Shown in pieces: positions 1-11,715 of a stretch of 64,000 nucleotides of DNA. Position 1 is the stretch's first letter, and each line of letters starts with the position of its first letter. Made by a program: the position numbers and the translations under genes. Source of the stretch: Cranoglanis bouderius (Eukaryota; Chordata; Actinopteri; Siluriformes; Cranoglanididae); contig CM042553.1 of the NCBI GenBank assembly GCA_023630585.1, positions 18,624,520 through 18,688,519 of the forward strand, written 5' to 3'. The notes beneath the pieces were generated by a model, which was given only the letters and a program-made list of their open reading frames with translations, made no database searches and was not told the DNA's origin.

Positions 1-322
1 TAGGCTAATTTGCATATTCACGAAATCATCATGATCACGATTTGCATATCAAAAGGTGCATATGAGTTTCATTTGAATAAATGATAATATTTATTAAGAA
101 AGCAAAAGTGTTAGGCCAGGGCACAACAAACTAACTATTTACATGTTTACAAAATGCAAAATACTATAATGACCTAGAACACAGACAAAAAAAGCAGGGA
201 GAAAAAGTTCGGAAATAGACATGAAGGAAACGGTTTTGAAAGAATAATTTACTTTTATTACAGTATATATCGCCAAGAAGAGGATTTAAAATGAAGAACA
301 AAGAAATGTGCAGTTAGGACAA
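1..322. other. anonymous AT-rich sequence
   Basis: No ORF, splice pair or repeat family was recognised in this leading stretch. It is AT-rich and passes directly into the minisatellite that follows. Confidence 0.4.
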
Positions 323-965
323 ACAATGGTGATTAGTGATTGGTTATTAGGAACAGTGATCAGTGACTAGTTGATGGGGACAGTGGTGAGCAGTGATTGG
401 TTACTGGGAACAATTGTGATCAGTGATTGGTTGGTGAAACAATCGTGAACAGTGATTAGTCATTGGGAACAATGGTGATCAATCACTGTTACTGGGAAAC
501 AATGGGGATCAGTGATTGGCCTTTGGGAACAATGGTGATCAAAGCTTGGTTGTTGGGAACAGTGGTGTTCAGTTACAGGCTGTTGGGAAAAAACGAAGAA
601 CAATGATTAGTCATTGAGAGCAATGGTAATCATTGATTGGTCTTTGGGAACAATGGTCATCAGTACTTGGTCGTTGGGACCAGTGGTGATCTGTGATTGG
701 TTGTTTGAAACAATGGAAATCAGTGAGTGTTTTTTTTTTTTTTTTTTTTTTTGGAAGAATGGTGATGAGTGATTGGTTGTTGGGAAACAATGAAGATCAA
801 TGATTGGTCATTGGGTGCAATGGTGATCCGTGATTGGTTGTTGGGAAACAATGAAGATCAATGATTGGTCTTTGGGAACAATTGTGATCAGTCATTGGTT
901 TTTGGGAAGAATGGTGATCAGGTATTGGTCCCTGAGAACAATGGTGATCAGTGATTGGTTTTTCG
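323..965. repeat. minisatellite, ~30-bp unit
   Basis: About twenty degenerate head-to-tail units of roughly 29-31 bp run through this block. The recurring core is GTGATCAGTGATTGG followed by TTGTTGGGAACAATG. Units differ by scattered substitutions and small indels, and a poly(T) run interrupts the array at about 730-752. Reading frames across it are by-products of the repeat. Confidence 0.85.
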
Positions 966-2573
966 AGAACCTCAACTCAGTCAGGCTTTACACACTGACG
1001 ATGAGTCAACCCTGCCTGCTCGCTCAGTTCATATAACCAGCAGCTGTGATGTGAGCTGGGGACCCGTATCAAGTGCAGGACAGTCACTTGCTAGATTTGT
1101 TAGCAGCACTGATCAAGAATACAGCACAGGATGATGTCAGTACTCCTTATACAGACAACTTTCAGAAATGCAGCACCTTGATTCATGTATGAGTCATCTG
1201 TTAAATGCTGTGCACCAAATCCAAATCTAATTCAAAAATCAACTTCAATACAGCAATTTTGTTGTCAATCTCCAGAGACATGAACACAGACCAATCTACT
1301 GTGAATGTCTCACCTTAAATGAATCCAAATTTGTGTAGAAAATCTCTCCCGAACACCTTGCTTGCATTCAGACATCCATTTCCTTTTCCCCTGAAACTCT
1401 GATCCACACTAATTTAATCTTCTACTCTCTCTGTCTCTGTCTGTCTTAGTGAAATTCTGAGACTGCCTGTCTGTTCAAACCACTGATATGAAGCAATATC
1501 TCTGTCCTCTGATAATTATTATTACTCAGTTAATTTTATGTTTGGCTGGGCAATTCTAATTAACCCCTCCACTGAATCTGAGAAGTAAATATGATCCAAC
1601 AATCAGGTTGGTTTTTAATTCTGAATAAGTATTCAAGTGGCGATCAGAATTTTAAAAAATAAATAAAGAAAAAAATAAAACATTGATGTGGAACAATAGC
1701 ATCCAAGATTATATGACTGATAGTGTACCATTGGTCATATTCTAATCTGAGTCATTCTGACATAGTTCCACTTTTATTTGCAGAAAGTGAAGTGAAACGG
1801 AGCGCATCCCCGTGCCAGCCTTTGCATATTAATAACCGTTTTTTTTAATACCGGGAAACAGGTGCTGCAAAGTTCTGTTCATTTTCAAGGCTGACAAGAA
1901 ACCACGGTGGAGAACAAGACAAAACAAACAACCAAAAAAAAAAATGATGCAGCATGCCACAGGTCATCTGAGCAACCCAGCTGAATTGGAGCCATGTGGC
2001 CACACACACACGAATAATTGCTACCTTCGTCACGCTTGTTTGCTTTTCCTCATGGTGTCATCCTGCTTGGACTGGGACGCTAATCTACATTTAAAGCCGA
2101 ACAGAAGAGAAATTCCACTCGAGGCGTGTGTCAGCTTTCCATTTCCATTGGCGCACTTGACACAAATGACGGTCACACAATAAAAACAAAATGTGCATTC
2201 ATTTTACACCACGCCGACAGCCTTTTATATCCAGATGATTCCTTATCCATGAAGCGTGTGATAGCACATGACAACTCCATTCTGCATGGGAATACGGTGC
2301 GATAAAATAACGAATGGCTACAAAGTGTTCACTCGACCAGTGAGTCTCAAAATAAACGATCTGATTAATACTAAAGCGGCTCCAAAACTAGTTCCAAAAT
2401 CACGACCTGGCATCGCCGAGAATATCCTAATCTTAACAAAGTGGCATGTTTGGTTCCTATACGGTTCTTCATCCAAGGTCCTAAAAAGATCTCATATTAG
2501 TACATAGAGTACATTTGCTCATTAGGGATACATTTTCATTTTTAATAAAAAATTTTATATCCAGATGTCACTT
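966..2573. other. intergenic sequence without a recognised gene
   Basis: No convincing exon or transposon is visible. About 1960-2220 is more GC-balanced and free of simple repeats, so it could be conserved non-coding DNA, but nothing in the sequence proves that. Confidence 0.35.
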
Positions 2574-2620
2574 CACACTACAACTCCCTGAACGCAATGC
2601 GGCCTACAAAGATGGCCGCC
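2574..2620 (+). repeat. left arm of a 47-bp inverted repeat
   Basis: This arm pairs in inverted orientation with 3331-3377, with only a few mismatches. It contains CACTACAACTCCC, then AATGCGGC, then ACAAAGATGGCCGC. The first part resembles the vertebrate ZNF143/SBS element (ACTACAATTCCCAGAATGC type) and the last part resembles a YY1 site (AAGATGGCGGC). The resemblance is by eye only. Confidence 0.7.
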
Positions 2621-2878
2621 ACAAACAACAATACCCAACACTCACGATCTCTGCCACGTTCCAGCTTGCCAGCCTTCTGGTCACACACAACTGAACCCAA
2701 TCAAAAGTATATAAGGACTCCAAGTTCACACACTCAGTGTTCACATCACTCAAGTTTAGGCTCTGTGTCTTTGTTACCAGTCATTACCAAGCATTTGTGT
2801 TTTGTGAATCTGATACTCTAGCTTTAATCTTGTTTCTGGATCTCCTGGTTTTTGATTCCTGTTTCCCCTACTCTGTGG
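2621..2878 (+). repeat. possible LTR-like or promoter-like repeat segment
   Basis: The segment between the left arm and the inserted MITE has a TATA-like AGTATATAAGG near 2707-2717 and a pyrimidine-rich stretch resembling fish retroelement leader sequence. I recall similar text from fish LTR-type repeats but cannot name a family. Confidence 0.3.
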
Positions 2879-3293
2879 CTGCATCCGAATATCCCTACTG
2901 CCCTACTATACGGTAGGTGAAAAGCAGTACGCTGAAGGAGTAGTATATCTGAATTCTCAGTATCAATAAACCAGTAGGCAAGAAATACCTGAATGACCTA
3001 CTGCTTACACCGAGATTCTGCAGTATGGAAGCAATGCACACTGTGCTATCCCATAAGGCAACAGGACTGGCACGGACAAGCTGTCAGAATCAAAAATGGT
3101 GGAAGGCAGTACATCGTCTCTTTTGAAGTTGTAGGTCACATGACAATGCCAACATGGCGGATGTAGTATGGCCGGATTGTATTCATACTACACACATATA
3201 CCGATCAGTACGTACTGTATCAACGGCCGAGGCAGTAGGTACTGAATCGAATGCAGTACGGAATGTCACAGTACACGATTTCGGACACAGCCT
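2879..3293. mobile_element. MITE with GGCTGyrTCCGAA terminal inverted repeats
   Basis: The left end reads GGCTGCATCCGAATATC. The reverse complement of the right end reads GGCTGTGTCCGAAATCG. Flanking octamers tactctgt and tatgctgt match at six of eight positions, which fits an aged 8-bp target duplication of the hAT type. There is no transposase ORF. The interior is full of short GCAGTACG/CAGTAGG-type runs. It sits between the two inverted arms at 2574-2620 and 3331-3377, so it is younger than that structure. Confidence 0.6.
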
Positions 3294-3330
3294 ATGCTGT
3301 TTGCTGATCGCCTGACCACTGCATTTTTGC

Positions 3331-3377
3331 GCGGCCATCTTTGTAAGCCGCATAGTGTTCTGGGAGTTGTAGTGTGA
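3331..3377 (-). repeat. right arm of a 47-bp inverted repeat
   Basis: The reverse complement contains CACTACAACTCCCAGAAC, then ATGCGGC, then ACAAAGATGGCCGC, mirroring 2574-2620. This copy carries the better match to the ZNF143-type core (ACTACAACTCCCAGAA). Confidence 0.7.
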
Positions 3378-3510
3378 CTCCGATTCCGGCAATGACGTGA
3401 CGTCCGATTCTGATACTGAGTTTGTCTTACAATTTAGATTTGTCTGCCAGCTTTGTAAATAACGCGTTGTTTACCTGCACTTGCATCCGTCCCTTCCACC
3501 TGACACCAGG

Positions 3511-3577
3511 TTTCTGTAAAGCTGCTTTGTGACAATGTCTATTATTAAAAGTGGTTTATAAATAAAACTGAATTGAG
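3511..3577 (+). repeat. LINE/SINE 3' tail (L2-like) copy 1
   Basis: It has the form TGTAAAGCTGCTTTGTGACAA, then TTATTAAAAGTGG, then ATAAATAAAACTGAATTGA. This is the usual 3' end of L2-type retroposons and dependent SINEs in fishes. No upstream reverse transcriptase is attached. Confidence 0.55.
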
Positions 3578-3677
3578 TTATTATGTTATAAATTAAGTAT
3601 AGCCATGAAAATGGATAAACCAGTTCACTGATACACAACAAGCCCATTCATATAGTAAACGTGATCTACTATTTTTG

Positions 3678-3680
<3 letters not shown>

Positions 3681-3713
<33 letters not shown>

Positions 3714-3724
3714 TATTTATTTAT
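3681..3724. repeat. (ATT)n / (ATTT)n microsatellite
   Basis: An uninterrupted run of ATT units passes into ATTT units. Confidence 0.9.
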
Positions 3725-3790
3725 ATAAATGTACTATATTGGGCAGAGTTTTTCCATGCTCATTAGGGATCCAAATCTTCATCCGGATTT

Positions 3791-3857
3791 CAACAAACTG
3801 CTTTGTGACATTGTTAAAAACAGTTTTATCCAACTAAAATTGAATTGAATTAAATTG
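3791..3857 (+). repeat. LINE/SINE 3' tail (L2-like) copy 2
   Basis: It has ACTGCTTTGTGACATTGTTAA followed by an AATTGAATTGAATTAAATTGA tail. The organisation and orientation match the copy at 3511-3577, so these are two independent insertions or a local duplication. Confidence 0.5.
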
Positions 3858-4079
3858 ATGTAACATCATCTAGGACCGGAAAATATTTGATTCCTTGTTC
3901 TAATTAAGACCAGTAAAGAGATCATTTTTCTACACTTACTCATGTAAATTTCCATTTTCCAATCTTCAGAATACTTGGAGCAGCACACATCAACTGCGAC
4001 CGATTAGTTTTTAATTAAAACACGGACGAGCCGGAGTCGAGGTTGAGCGATGTCGAGCATCCGCGCCCACATCTTAGTA

Positions 4080-4690
4080 TGATCTTCCTTGAACTTGATT
4101 CTGTTCGGTCAGAAGGGGTTGATTATTTTTCTATAACAGCAACTCTGACAGTAGTTCCGGCTACTAGCCAAATCACAGGTTTATATTAATGCGTGTAATT
4201 GTTGATATGGTGAAGTTTTCTGTGATGACACGTTTATTTAACATTTCTGGAAGGAGTCTCCTGCGTAACAGTCAGGACGAAAGCTTTTCCAACACTAGAA
4301 AGTCTTCAGGATTTCCAGTTTCTCTATAACATGGCAAGCTGCATATATTTTTTGGGGGAAAAGAGAGAGAGAAAAAAAAAGAGAGCCTCGTGAGTGAACA
4401 TCTGTTTATAACTATTATTAGTGTTAACAGGAACTAACTAGTTTTAAGGATGTTCTACAATATTACATGTAAGTCTAAATAGATTAAAAGTATGATGTGT
4501 AATAAAAATTGGCAAATTGCTGTGGGATAAGAGGAATAAAACACTTCACAGTTTGCAGTTACTGGAAAATAATCATTCTTTGGGGTGGTAACAGTAACTC
4601 CACTTTGTATCAGGCCATATGTCACCACCCCGTCATTGTTTATTTTCCTATCACATCGTGCCTCGTAGTGGTTAATTCCTTATTTAGTTA
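4080..4690 (+). repeat. dispersed repeat family A, copy 1 (~0.6 kb)
   Basis: The copy starts with TTGATTCTGTTCGGTCAGAAGG, then TTTTTCTATAACAGCAACTCTGACAGT, and later has GGAAGGAGTCTCCTGCG and AGAGGAATAAAACACTTCACAG. The same ordered blocks recur near 17470, 19690/21706, 45955, 56565 and 61250. No ORF is conserved, so it behaves as a non-autonomous element. I associate it with catfish genomes, from memory. Confidence 0.65.
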
Positions 4691-4814
4691 ACCAGCAAGC
4701 CAAATACTAGGTTGTTTGAGTTAGCAGAATATTTTCCTTATGACTGATTGCTTAGTTAAAATGTACTGTGTATACTTTTACCCTTGAATACTTGAGTATT
4801 TTAAAAAATGAATA

Positions 4815-5010
4815 CTATATGGCTAAAAGTTTGTGGACACCTGATCATCACATCCGTATGTGCTCGTTCAGCATCCCGTTCCAGATTTAGTCCCCTCTTG
4901 CTGTTATAATAACCTCCGCTCTAATGCTTTTCTCTAGATTTTGGAGCATGGCTGTGGGGATTTGCGAATTCAGCCACAAGAGCATTAGTGAGGTTCTTTC
5001 CATCTTTCCA
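4815..5010. mobile_element. Tc1/mariner terminal fragment
   Basis: The text TATGGCTAAAAGTTTGTGGACACC is the terminal repeat of a common fish Tc1 family. It is followed by blocks such as TGCTGTTATAATAACCTCC and GAGCATGGCTGTGGGGATTTG that lie just inside that terminus. The transposase region is missing. Family membership is recalled. Confidence 0.6.
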
Positions 5011-5930
5011 TCGCTAGTGAAGGTGGTAATAATGCTGGTATGGTGATCATTTAAAGTAAATTACTTTACACTGTGCGCATACTTCACTGATTGGTTTTTC
5101 ATTGGGTGGTTGTATTGCAGGTGAGCGAGACATCGTAGAAGAAAATTCCCATGTCGGAAGGGCACTCGCGTGTTAGTTGTCCGAATAAATTAAGGGAGAC
5201 ATCTTGAAACAATTGTGTTTTTAGCAGCGCTCATGTGCAGACACCAGCATTTTCCTTCTCTGTGCTATTAACGAGATTAATAATATTCTCCAAATCCTCA
5301 ATTCACGCTTTAAATTATTAAAAGACCTTGATTATTCTTTCAAAAACGCACAATGCACAGAGTATACAGAAGCTACATTCTCTACAGGCCTGGGGCAAAA
5401 CTCGTGTCATGTCATGTGTAAAGCGAGTGAAGATCACACTGGAAATTTGGGGTGATGTCTGTAAAGGATGACAGGAGATCTCAGACATGGCAGATCTGGA
5501 AGAGATCTTTTTTCGAAATGACACTTGCTGTGCTGTTGGGAGGTAAAGGACTGACTCTGGATGAAAGATTTGCCAAGGGCTTGATAGCAAGCCATAGGAA
5601 GCCCACTTAAAAGCCAAACTTTCATCACTTTCCAGGGCACTTAAAAGAGAAAGTCATTACAGTGGCACTATTGTACGGAGTGAAGCACAGGGTGTAATGA
5701 TCCTGAGTGTTCTTTACTTACTGGAGGGATTTTTGCCCTTTGCAACTTTTAGGTTAAGGCGCAAACTGATTCCAAGAGAGTCACGATTTTAGCTCGGCAC
5801 TGTGCTATATTACTAGTCTTTTTTTTTGTTTGTTTCTTGTCTTGTAGACAGCCATGACCTATTTACAGCTCTGAAAGATAACCAAGATGATTACACTGTC
5901 ACTAATTTCTAGACTTTATATCAATCCGTA
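5011..5930. other. intergenic sequence, nothing recognised
   Basis: Two overlapping minus-strand frames near 5318-5640 lack splice context and resemble no known family. No repeat family is evident apart from short T runs. Confidence 0.4.
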
Positions 5931-6275
5931 CAGGATTTCAAAAAATGTTTGATTTTGCTGTGGCTTTTTTCAGAACTTTTTTTTGGTGCTGTTTTTTGCG
6001 GAAAACTACTTGAACTGGCGAAATTGTAATCGCACTAAATAGTTTTGCGCGGTCCTTGTTGGTAAATGAGACCTTTTAGCTGTACTCATGTTCAGTGGAT
6101 GTGAATCAAAGAGGGCTTTGACTGAATGTGCGTTGTGATGACGTCACATGGCGTGTCTTGGCCCAAATCTGCGGAAAATCTGTGGTGATTTTGAAAAATT
6201 GCGAGTGCCTACGAATATTGCGGAGTTTGCTTGATTTTGCGTTAACTTCTGCAAGCACAAAATCATGAAATCCTG
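5931..6275 (-). mobile_element. hAT-derived MITE
   Basis: The ends form an inverted repeat: CAGGATTTCA at the left and TGAAATCCTG at the right. The interior (about 6005-6190) is closely similar to 13250-13440, the 5' part of the decayed hAT transposase on the minus strand, including the start-codon context and first codons. It is therefore an internally deleted derivative of that hAT family, about 345 bp long. No clean 8-bp target duplication remains. Confidence 0.65.
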
Positions 6276-7361
6276 GAGGGGCTGTTATATTCCTGAAATG
6301 TTTTGTTAGGTTCTTCATATATCAGTATTTGACGGGGGATTCGGTTTGTAATCAAAATGTCTGCCGCTGTCAAAACGTCTGCAAACGATCCTGCGCCTTG
6401 ACATCATCAAAACAGAGAAGAGCTCTTACACACTCGGTACAGACGACAACAAACAAAGGTTGTTGTTTATAAGGCTTAATAAAAAGACATGTAATTTAGT
6501 CAACAGACCAGAAGTGACGGAACGAATCAGCGATTACTTCCTCACCGACGTTAGCATGAACGTAGATCAGTGGAGAGACAATGGGGCGGATGTTTAAACG
6601 CCGTGACGGAATTTTACCCCAGGTGATGAGACAGAGATTGATGTGGATGATGCTGAAAATCCACAGTGAGAACCCTATTGTAAATTCATAATTCTTTACC
6701 ATTTGTCAGTCTTCCATTTGTCTTTCCATTTGATATGAAGTTATAAATGTAGACATAAGCATGGCGTCTTTCAGTGGAATTTATTTATTTGAATCAAATC
6801 TTTAAATGCATTTGTTTCCCTTTTCACTCTGGCCAGTTATCAAAATGTGAGAACCTCAGATGTAGTTGAGATACATTCAAAAGAGAGCCATAAATCAGTT
6901 CAGGAAAGCCTGTAGCTTTCAGAACTATAAATAATAGAACATTTGACCATGTGAAGGGTTTTATGTTCCAAGTAAACAGAAAACCTGTATATTATATAAC
7001 ATCCATGCCATCCATGCCATTTTTATCCCACAGCAAAACTTGATGCTTTTCTGATTTAATGTTCTGTTTTACCAGGGAAAGGAACATCACAGCATTTGAG
7101 TGAGATGCTTTGAAACAAAACTTTGAAACTAAGAGTCTGGTAGATGGATTAGTGTGTTACCTCAAGGGGGAAAAAAATTATATTTACTTTTGTAAGCCCA
7201 GATGGCAAATAATTTATGTGTTTAATCATTACTATGTATCCTGACAACTTAACTATCATTCTCTAAGTAATATATACATGCTAGTTATGAAGGCAATGCA
7301 CGTATCTTTATGTATAACTGTTAAGACTCAAAATATCCATGTCTTTATCTGTATTTCAGAT
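6276..7361. other. intergenic sequence, nothing recognised
   Basis: The stretch is AT-rich. One short open stretch near 6490-6595 reads on the + strand as an acidic peptide (VNRPEVTERISDYFL), but no splice sites or homology support it. Confidence 0.35.
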
Positions 7362-7505
7362 TAAAACCCTAAGTGGGTGTGGCCTAAGCCAGCAGAAAAA
7401 ACGCTGAGGAACAAAAAAAAAAAAAAACAAGAGGTAGAAATGCCAGAACTGGCCACATGAATTCTGGCTCTGACAGTTCCTCAACCTCAGCTACATCACT
7501 CGAGT
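7362..7505 (+). repeat. dispersed repeat family B, copy 1
   Basis: AAGTGGGTGTGGCC, an A-rich linker, ATTCTGGCTCTGACAGTTCC and TCAACCTCAGCTACATCACT are all found again in reverse orientation at about 59470-59628. The family is not one I can name. The A-rich centre could be a retroposon tail. Confidence 0.6.
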
Positions 7506-8849
7506 TCTTAACTACCGAAGGGACTAGGGGACTGTATTTTAAATATCATGCATACAGTTAATATTCTTGTGTACACTATATTCATGCCCACACTATTTTC
7601 CAACAAATTTAGTCGGGTCTGTTTCCCAAAATATAAACAAACTAGTAGTATTTTAAACTGACACAACACTGACCAGGCAGTTACTAAAGATGCTGTAAAT
7701 GCATTACACAGCACAGCACATACTGTACATGTTAACGAATGTGGTCTTTCTTTGTCCCTTAAGCTTCATATCTGACTGTGTGCTCACGCTGGGCATGAAA
7801 GTAAAAACTTCCAAGTTTTTTTTATTGTGTCCCCAACACCCATCACCTCTAATCTCAACCAAATGCCCTGCTAACCTTTCTGGCAAGCTTAAGAAAAAGG
7901 AAACGAATAGTGCAACCCCTGTTCATGTTTGTATTTGCATCTCTTTAGAAGACATTATCTGTTCATATTGATGTACATTACTAATTCATGCTATGCTTAG
8001 CCTGGGTAGGAGGGTAGTGATATAAACTTTTTATTAGACCTAATGTCAAAGGTTTGTACAAAGCCAAGAAATCACAGTTGCATCGCTGCGCCAGGTTTCC
8101 TATCCCCACTGCCTGGGTTTGATTCTGATCATTCTCTTTGTGTTTGAAATAGCCTGAGGCTAATGTACAAATGTGCCATGTCACAAATCTGTCTGTGCCC
8201 GTATGAGTCATACTCGCGCCTAAAGGCAACAGGAAACCGAGGTGCATGTCTGAGGAAAGAGCCTCCAACCACACACCGGCTCTACCAAGAGATCCCGATA
8301 CAACACGCCAAATAAACAAATGTTGTTGGCCAAGTTTCGTGGATCGAAGACATGTTTTATTAAAACAACAACCAGTCGATGATCCTGTGTTCGTTAACGC
8401 TTGGTCGGCATGTTAATGCTGTCATCAAAATCTTCCACCGAGAGAAGGATTGTGTTTTTGCAAGAACAGCCTTAGGCGTCGGAGAACAGAGTGTTTTAAT
8501 GTACAGACATCTGACTGATTGGTGCTGCTTTCCTCTGATCGGCGATACCAGAAAAGCAGATCTGTTGGCATGTTTTTCTCTCTCTCACCCTTACCTCTGC
8601 TCTCCAGTGCTCATTTACACGGATATAAATACAGTAAAGCACAGAAACAAGCAATAACAAACCAGCAAGCGCTGAGCTTATTAACAGCTAGACCACTAGA
8701 TTAGTAGAAATTAGTCGAAATTACAGTAAACAACATTAAACCTGCAACTCACATGTAAATAATAACGTGATTCATGTGTCAAATTTACAGTATTTTTTAG
8801 AAACTTTTCACGTATAGTACGTGTTTTTATTTTTCCGTGTGATTTTACA
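7506..8849. other. intergenic sequence, nothing recognised
   Basis: Open frames near 7981-8319 (minus) and 8379-8657 (plus) have no recognisable domains or splice context. Confidence 0.35.
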
Positions 8850-9175
8850 TAATATTTATATTTTAACATTTATTTAAACATAAGATTTTTACACGATTCA
8901 TTTATTTAAATATATGATTTTGACACGATTCATTTATTTAAACATGAGTTTTACACATTATTCATTTATTTATATATATGGTTTTGACATATGATTCATT
9001 TATTTAAACATATGATTTTGACACAATTCATTTATTTGAACATATGGTTTTTATACAATTCATTTATTTTCACATTGTTTTTACACAATTCATTTATTTA
9101 AACATATGATTTTGACATATGATTATTTTATTTTCACGTTATTTTTACACGATTCATTTATTTCCACAAGCAAAT
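8850..9175. repeat. AT-rich minisatellite, ~30-37 bp unit
   Basis: Roughly nine degenerate units carry ATTCATTTATTTAAACATAT followed by GATTTTGACACA or GTTTTTACACA. Unit length varies by a few bases. Confidence 0.8.
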
Positions 9176-11184
9176 GTCTAAACTTCATATAGATCGAGGT
9201 TTACTAAAAGCTCTGTGCAACAAGTTATAAGTTAACCGTTTGTAGCCATTTGTTACAAATACATAGCTTATTATAAGACATAGCTCATGCAGATTCTTCA
9301 TATACGTACCTGATGTTCTCAGCGAACTCTTTGCTCAGATGGATGAGTGGCTCATCGGCAAATAAGCCATTTTCTGTTTTACCCTGCGTCTTGCAACCAT
9401 CTCTAATTCATCTTCTTTGACCTTTAGACATGCTCCCTGTTGTCTGTGATAAGCGGTGCCATAAGCAGGCCTTATATGGTCATTTTGGGGGCGTGGTTTT
9501 ACGCAAATGAGGGTGGCTGTTTAGAATGTGCCGGATTTATCATTGATTTATCGTCCACTGCGTACAGCTGTGCAGTCCTTCCACACAAATGTAGAACTTG
9601 TTCTCCGTATGCTTTGATATATAAGACCCCCGGTCTGGTCCTACTGAGAAGAAACTTCGATAATTTCTGATGCAGTTTGTTCTTTTCAGAGGATTGAACT
9701 TTCTATTCTGTCGCTGGAACTGGAATCTGATGATCACTCGTCTTTTCCTCTTTCTTTTTCATCCTGGTCTCGGACTAGATTCATAGAAATTCTGACAACG
9801 AAAGGGATGCCGTTAAACTTCACACAAATGAGGTGATAATCAAAGCTACGACTTCTAACCAGCCTCCTCGGCCTATTTATAACGATTTTTATATTTTCAT
9901 ACAAGTACTTAGATGACAAGTTCCCAAACCTCTCAAGCCCAGAGACAGTTCTTTTAGTGTTGTTCATCCCAATTAATGTTGTGTTTTCTTTATTCTTTAG
10001 TAGAGATTTGGTGACATTTGCTGACAGTTTGGTCTTGCTTTCTCGTGAGATAAGCCTCAGGGAAAGCAGCCTGTGCTCGCCTGTCTGCACAATGTACTCA
10101 CTAATGCGCACCTGGTATTATCATTATTTTATATTTTCAGACTGGCTTCCCTTTCATGACTGAGGGAAGCCCAGAAGAGAGACAGAAATAGACGAGAGCT
10201 GAATCTAGTGCTGTGATTTCATTTAACTGCTTTTTTTTTTTTTTTTTTAAATTGGTCTTTTCAAAGCAGTCGAATCAAAGGGATCATTTTGTAAAGCCGA
10301 GGCATCCGTCCTTATTGTTTAGCGTATATAAAAGCAAAGCAGGTAGAACATTAAAGGACGGCACAGAGTTGGAGGGGAATAGCATGCATAACAATTAGTT
10401 CTGGGATCATTATACGACTTTTCAGATGTGGCAGATGCCGTGTGCATTCTTCTCTGAACATACCTGCAAATCTTAAGCGTTCCCGAATCTAATGAGAGGA
10501 TATTGGTTTTGTCAGCGTGTGCCGATACGTATTTTCTGCTTCGCCATTCGAATTCGGTTGTACTGCTAAGGACAGATCCTCGATAAGCCTGACGACATCT
10601 GGACGACCGCAATCAGAATGTGACTACACAGTATGTGGGGTTTCATTCGCAAGTGTAGGTACTGTATGTAAGTGACTGCAAGACGCTGTATTTGATTTAC
10701 GTGTCTTTGCTCGCACTAATTAAAAAAGCCTAGCAAGAAAAACGACATTTTTACCGAACATCAATATCACCTAAAGTTATCAGCTCTCTCAAATCCATTC
10801 ATCACCAATTTGTCAGATGACTCACAATTCCTGAACTCGTACCCATGCTAAGAAAGATTAGGAACGCGCCACGTACTGCAGCAAGCAGAAGACTTTTCAT
10901 CAATATCTGCGTTAGCAAGTGCAAGAAAGCAATCTGCAGACAGATCCAAACTGTGGACGTCGACATCAGAAAATACCGCATTCGTAATTAGAGACGTACA
11001 AGACGTCTGTGCAGTGGTGTGCGATTCACTGGTCTCATCTCTATTAACCTAGTGCCTTTGCTGATAAAGGAATTTTTTTTTCATTGCCTGCAAATCCAAT
11101 TATTATACTTTTGCTTGGTTGAAAAAAATCAGCATGGGACACAATGTGCGCAAAATGTGTTAAAAAAGTTTTCTTTGTGTTGTA
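9176..11184. other. intergenic sequence with one weak exon-like segment
   Basis: On the minus strand, 9384-9310 ends in CATCAG followed by GTACGT, a good splice donor, and reads GLFADEPLIHLSKEFAENIR. An in-frame stop lies just upstream and the acceptor is poor. The 125-codon minus frame at 9734-10111 matches nothing I know. A poly(T) run lies at about 10230-10250. Confidence 0.25.
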
Positions 11185-11715
11185 CTGTCAGTTCCATAAG
11201 TATTCGGACAGTGACACAATTTTTGTCATTCTGCCTCTGTACACCACCACAGTGGATTTGAAATGAAGCAATCACGATATGATTCAAGTGTAGACTTTCA
11301 GCTTTAATTCAAGGGGTTTAACATACAGGGGTATTTGCATTCACGAAGGCGTCTTTTGATTGATTGAGAATGATACGCCTACCTCCTCCAGAGAGTTCTT
11401 GACTTGGCTAGATTCCTGAAGGAAGGAATTCTGCGATCATCCACTTTAATTGTCTTCCGTGGTCTTCCAGGCCTTTTGGTGTTGCTGAGCTCAGCAGTGC
11501 ATTCCTTCTTTTTAAGAATGTACCAAATTGTTGATTTGGCCACTCCTAAAGTTTCTGCTATCTCTATGATAGGTCTGTTTTGCTTAATGATGGCCTGCTT
11601 CACTTGACACCTATTTGGACAGAATATAGAGAGTTCCCATGAACAGCTACCAAACGCAAATTCAACGTTTGGATTTGTCACACACACACCCACACTATAT
11701 AAGCACAAACAAACA
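11185..11715 (-). mobile_element. internally deleted Tc1-like transposon
   Basis: One terminus is present at 11185: CTGTCAGTTCCATAAGTATTCGG, preceded by TA. About 150 bp of terminal repeat follow, with CAGTGACACAATTTTTGTCATT and GACTTTCAGCTTTAATTCAAG. The transposase N-terminus lies on the minus strand. The opposite terminal repeat is not seen, so the element is deleted internally and truncated at its 5' end. Confidence 0.75.
11379..11620 (-). pseudogene. Tc1 transposase N-terminal fragment
   Basis: The peptide retains the paired-like DNA-binding region of Tc1 transposases. IIEIAETLGVAKSTIWYILK is the helix-turn-helix, and KRPGRPRKT is the GRPR AT-hook-like linker between the two subdomains. 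In an intact protein of about 340 residues the DD34E catalytic domain follows. Here coding similarity ends within about 30 codons after the linker, where sequence joins the terminal repeat. The catalytic aspartates and glutamate are absent, so it cannot transpose DNA. A frame change occurs near 11390, after SRTLWRR. Confidence 0.75.

Noticed and set aside
323..965. CRISPR-like regular repeats
   Set aside because: Units are contiguous and degenerate with no unique spacers, and the genome is vertebrate. It is a minisatellite.
9734..10111. 125-codon minus-strand ORF as a gene
   Set aside because: No recognised motif, no splice context, no upstream promoter signal, and AT-rich composition like its surroundings.
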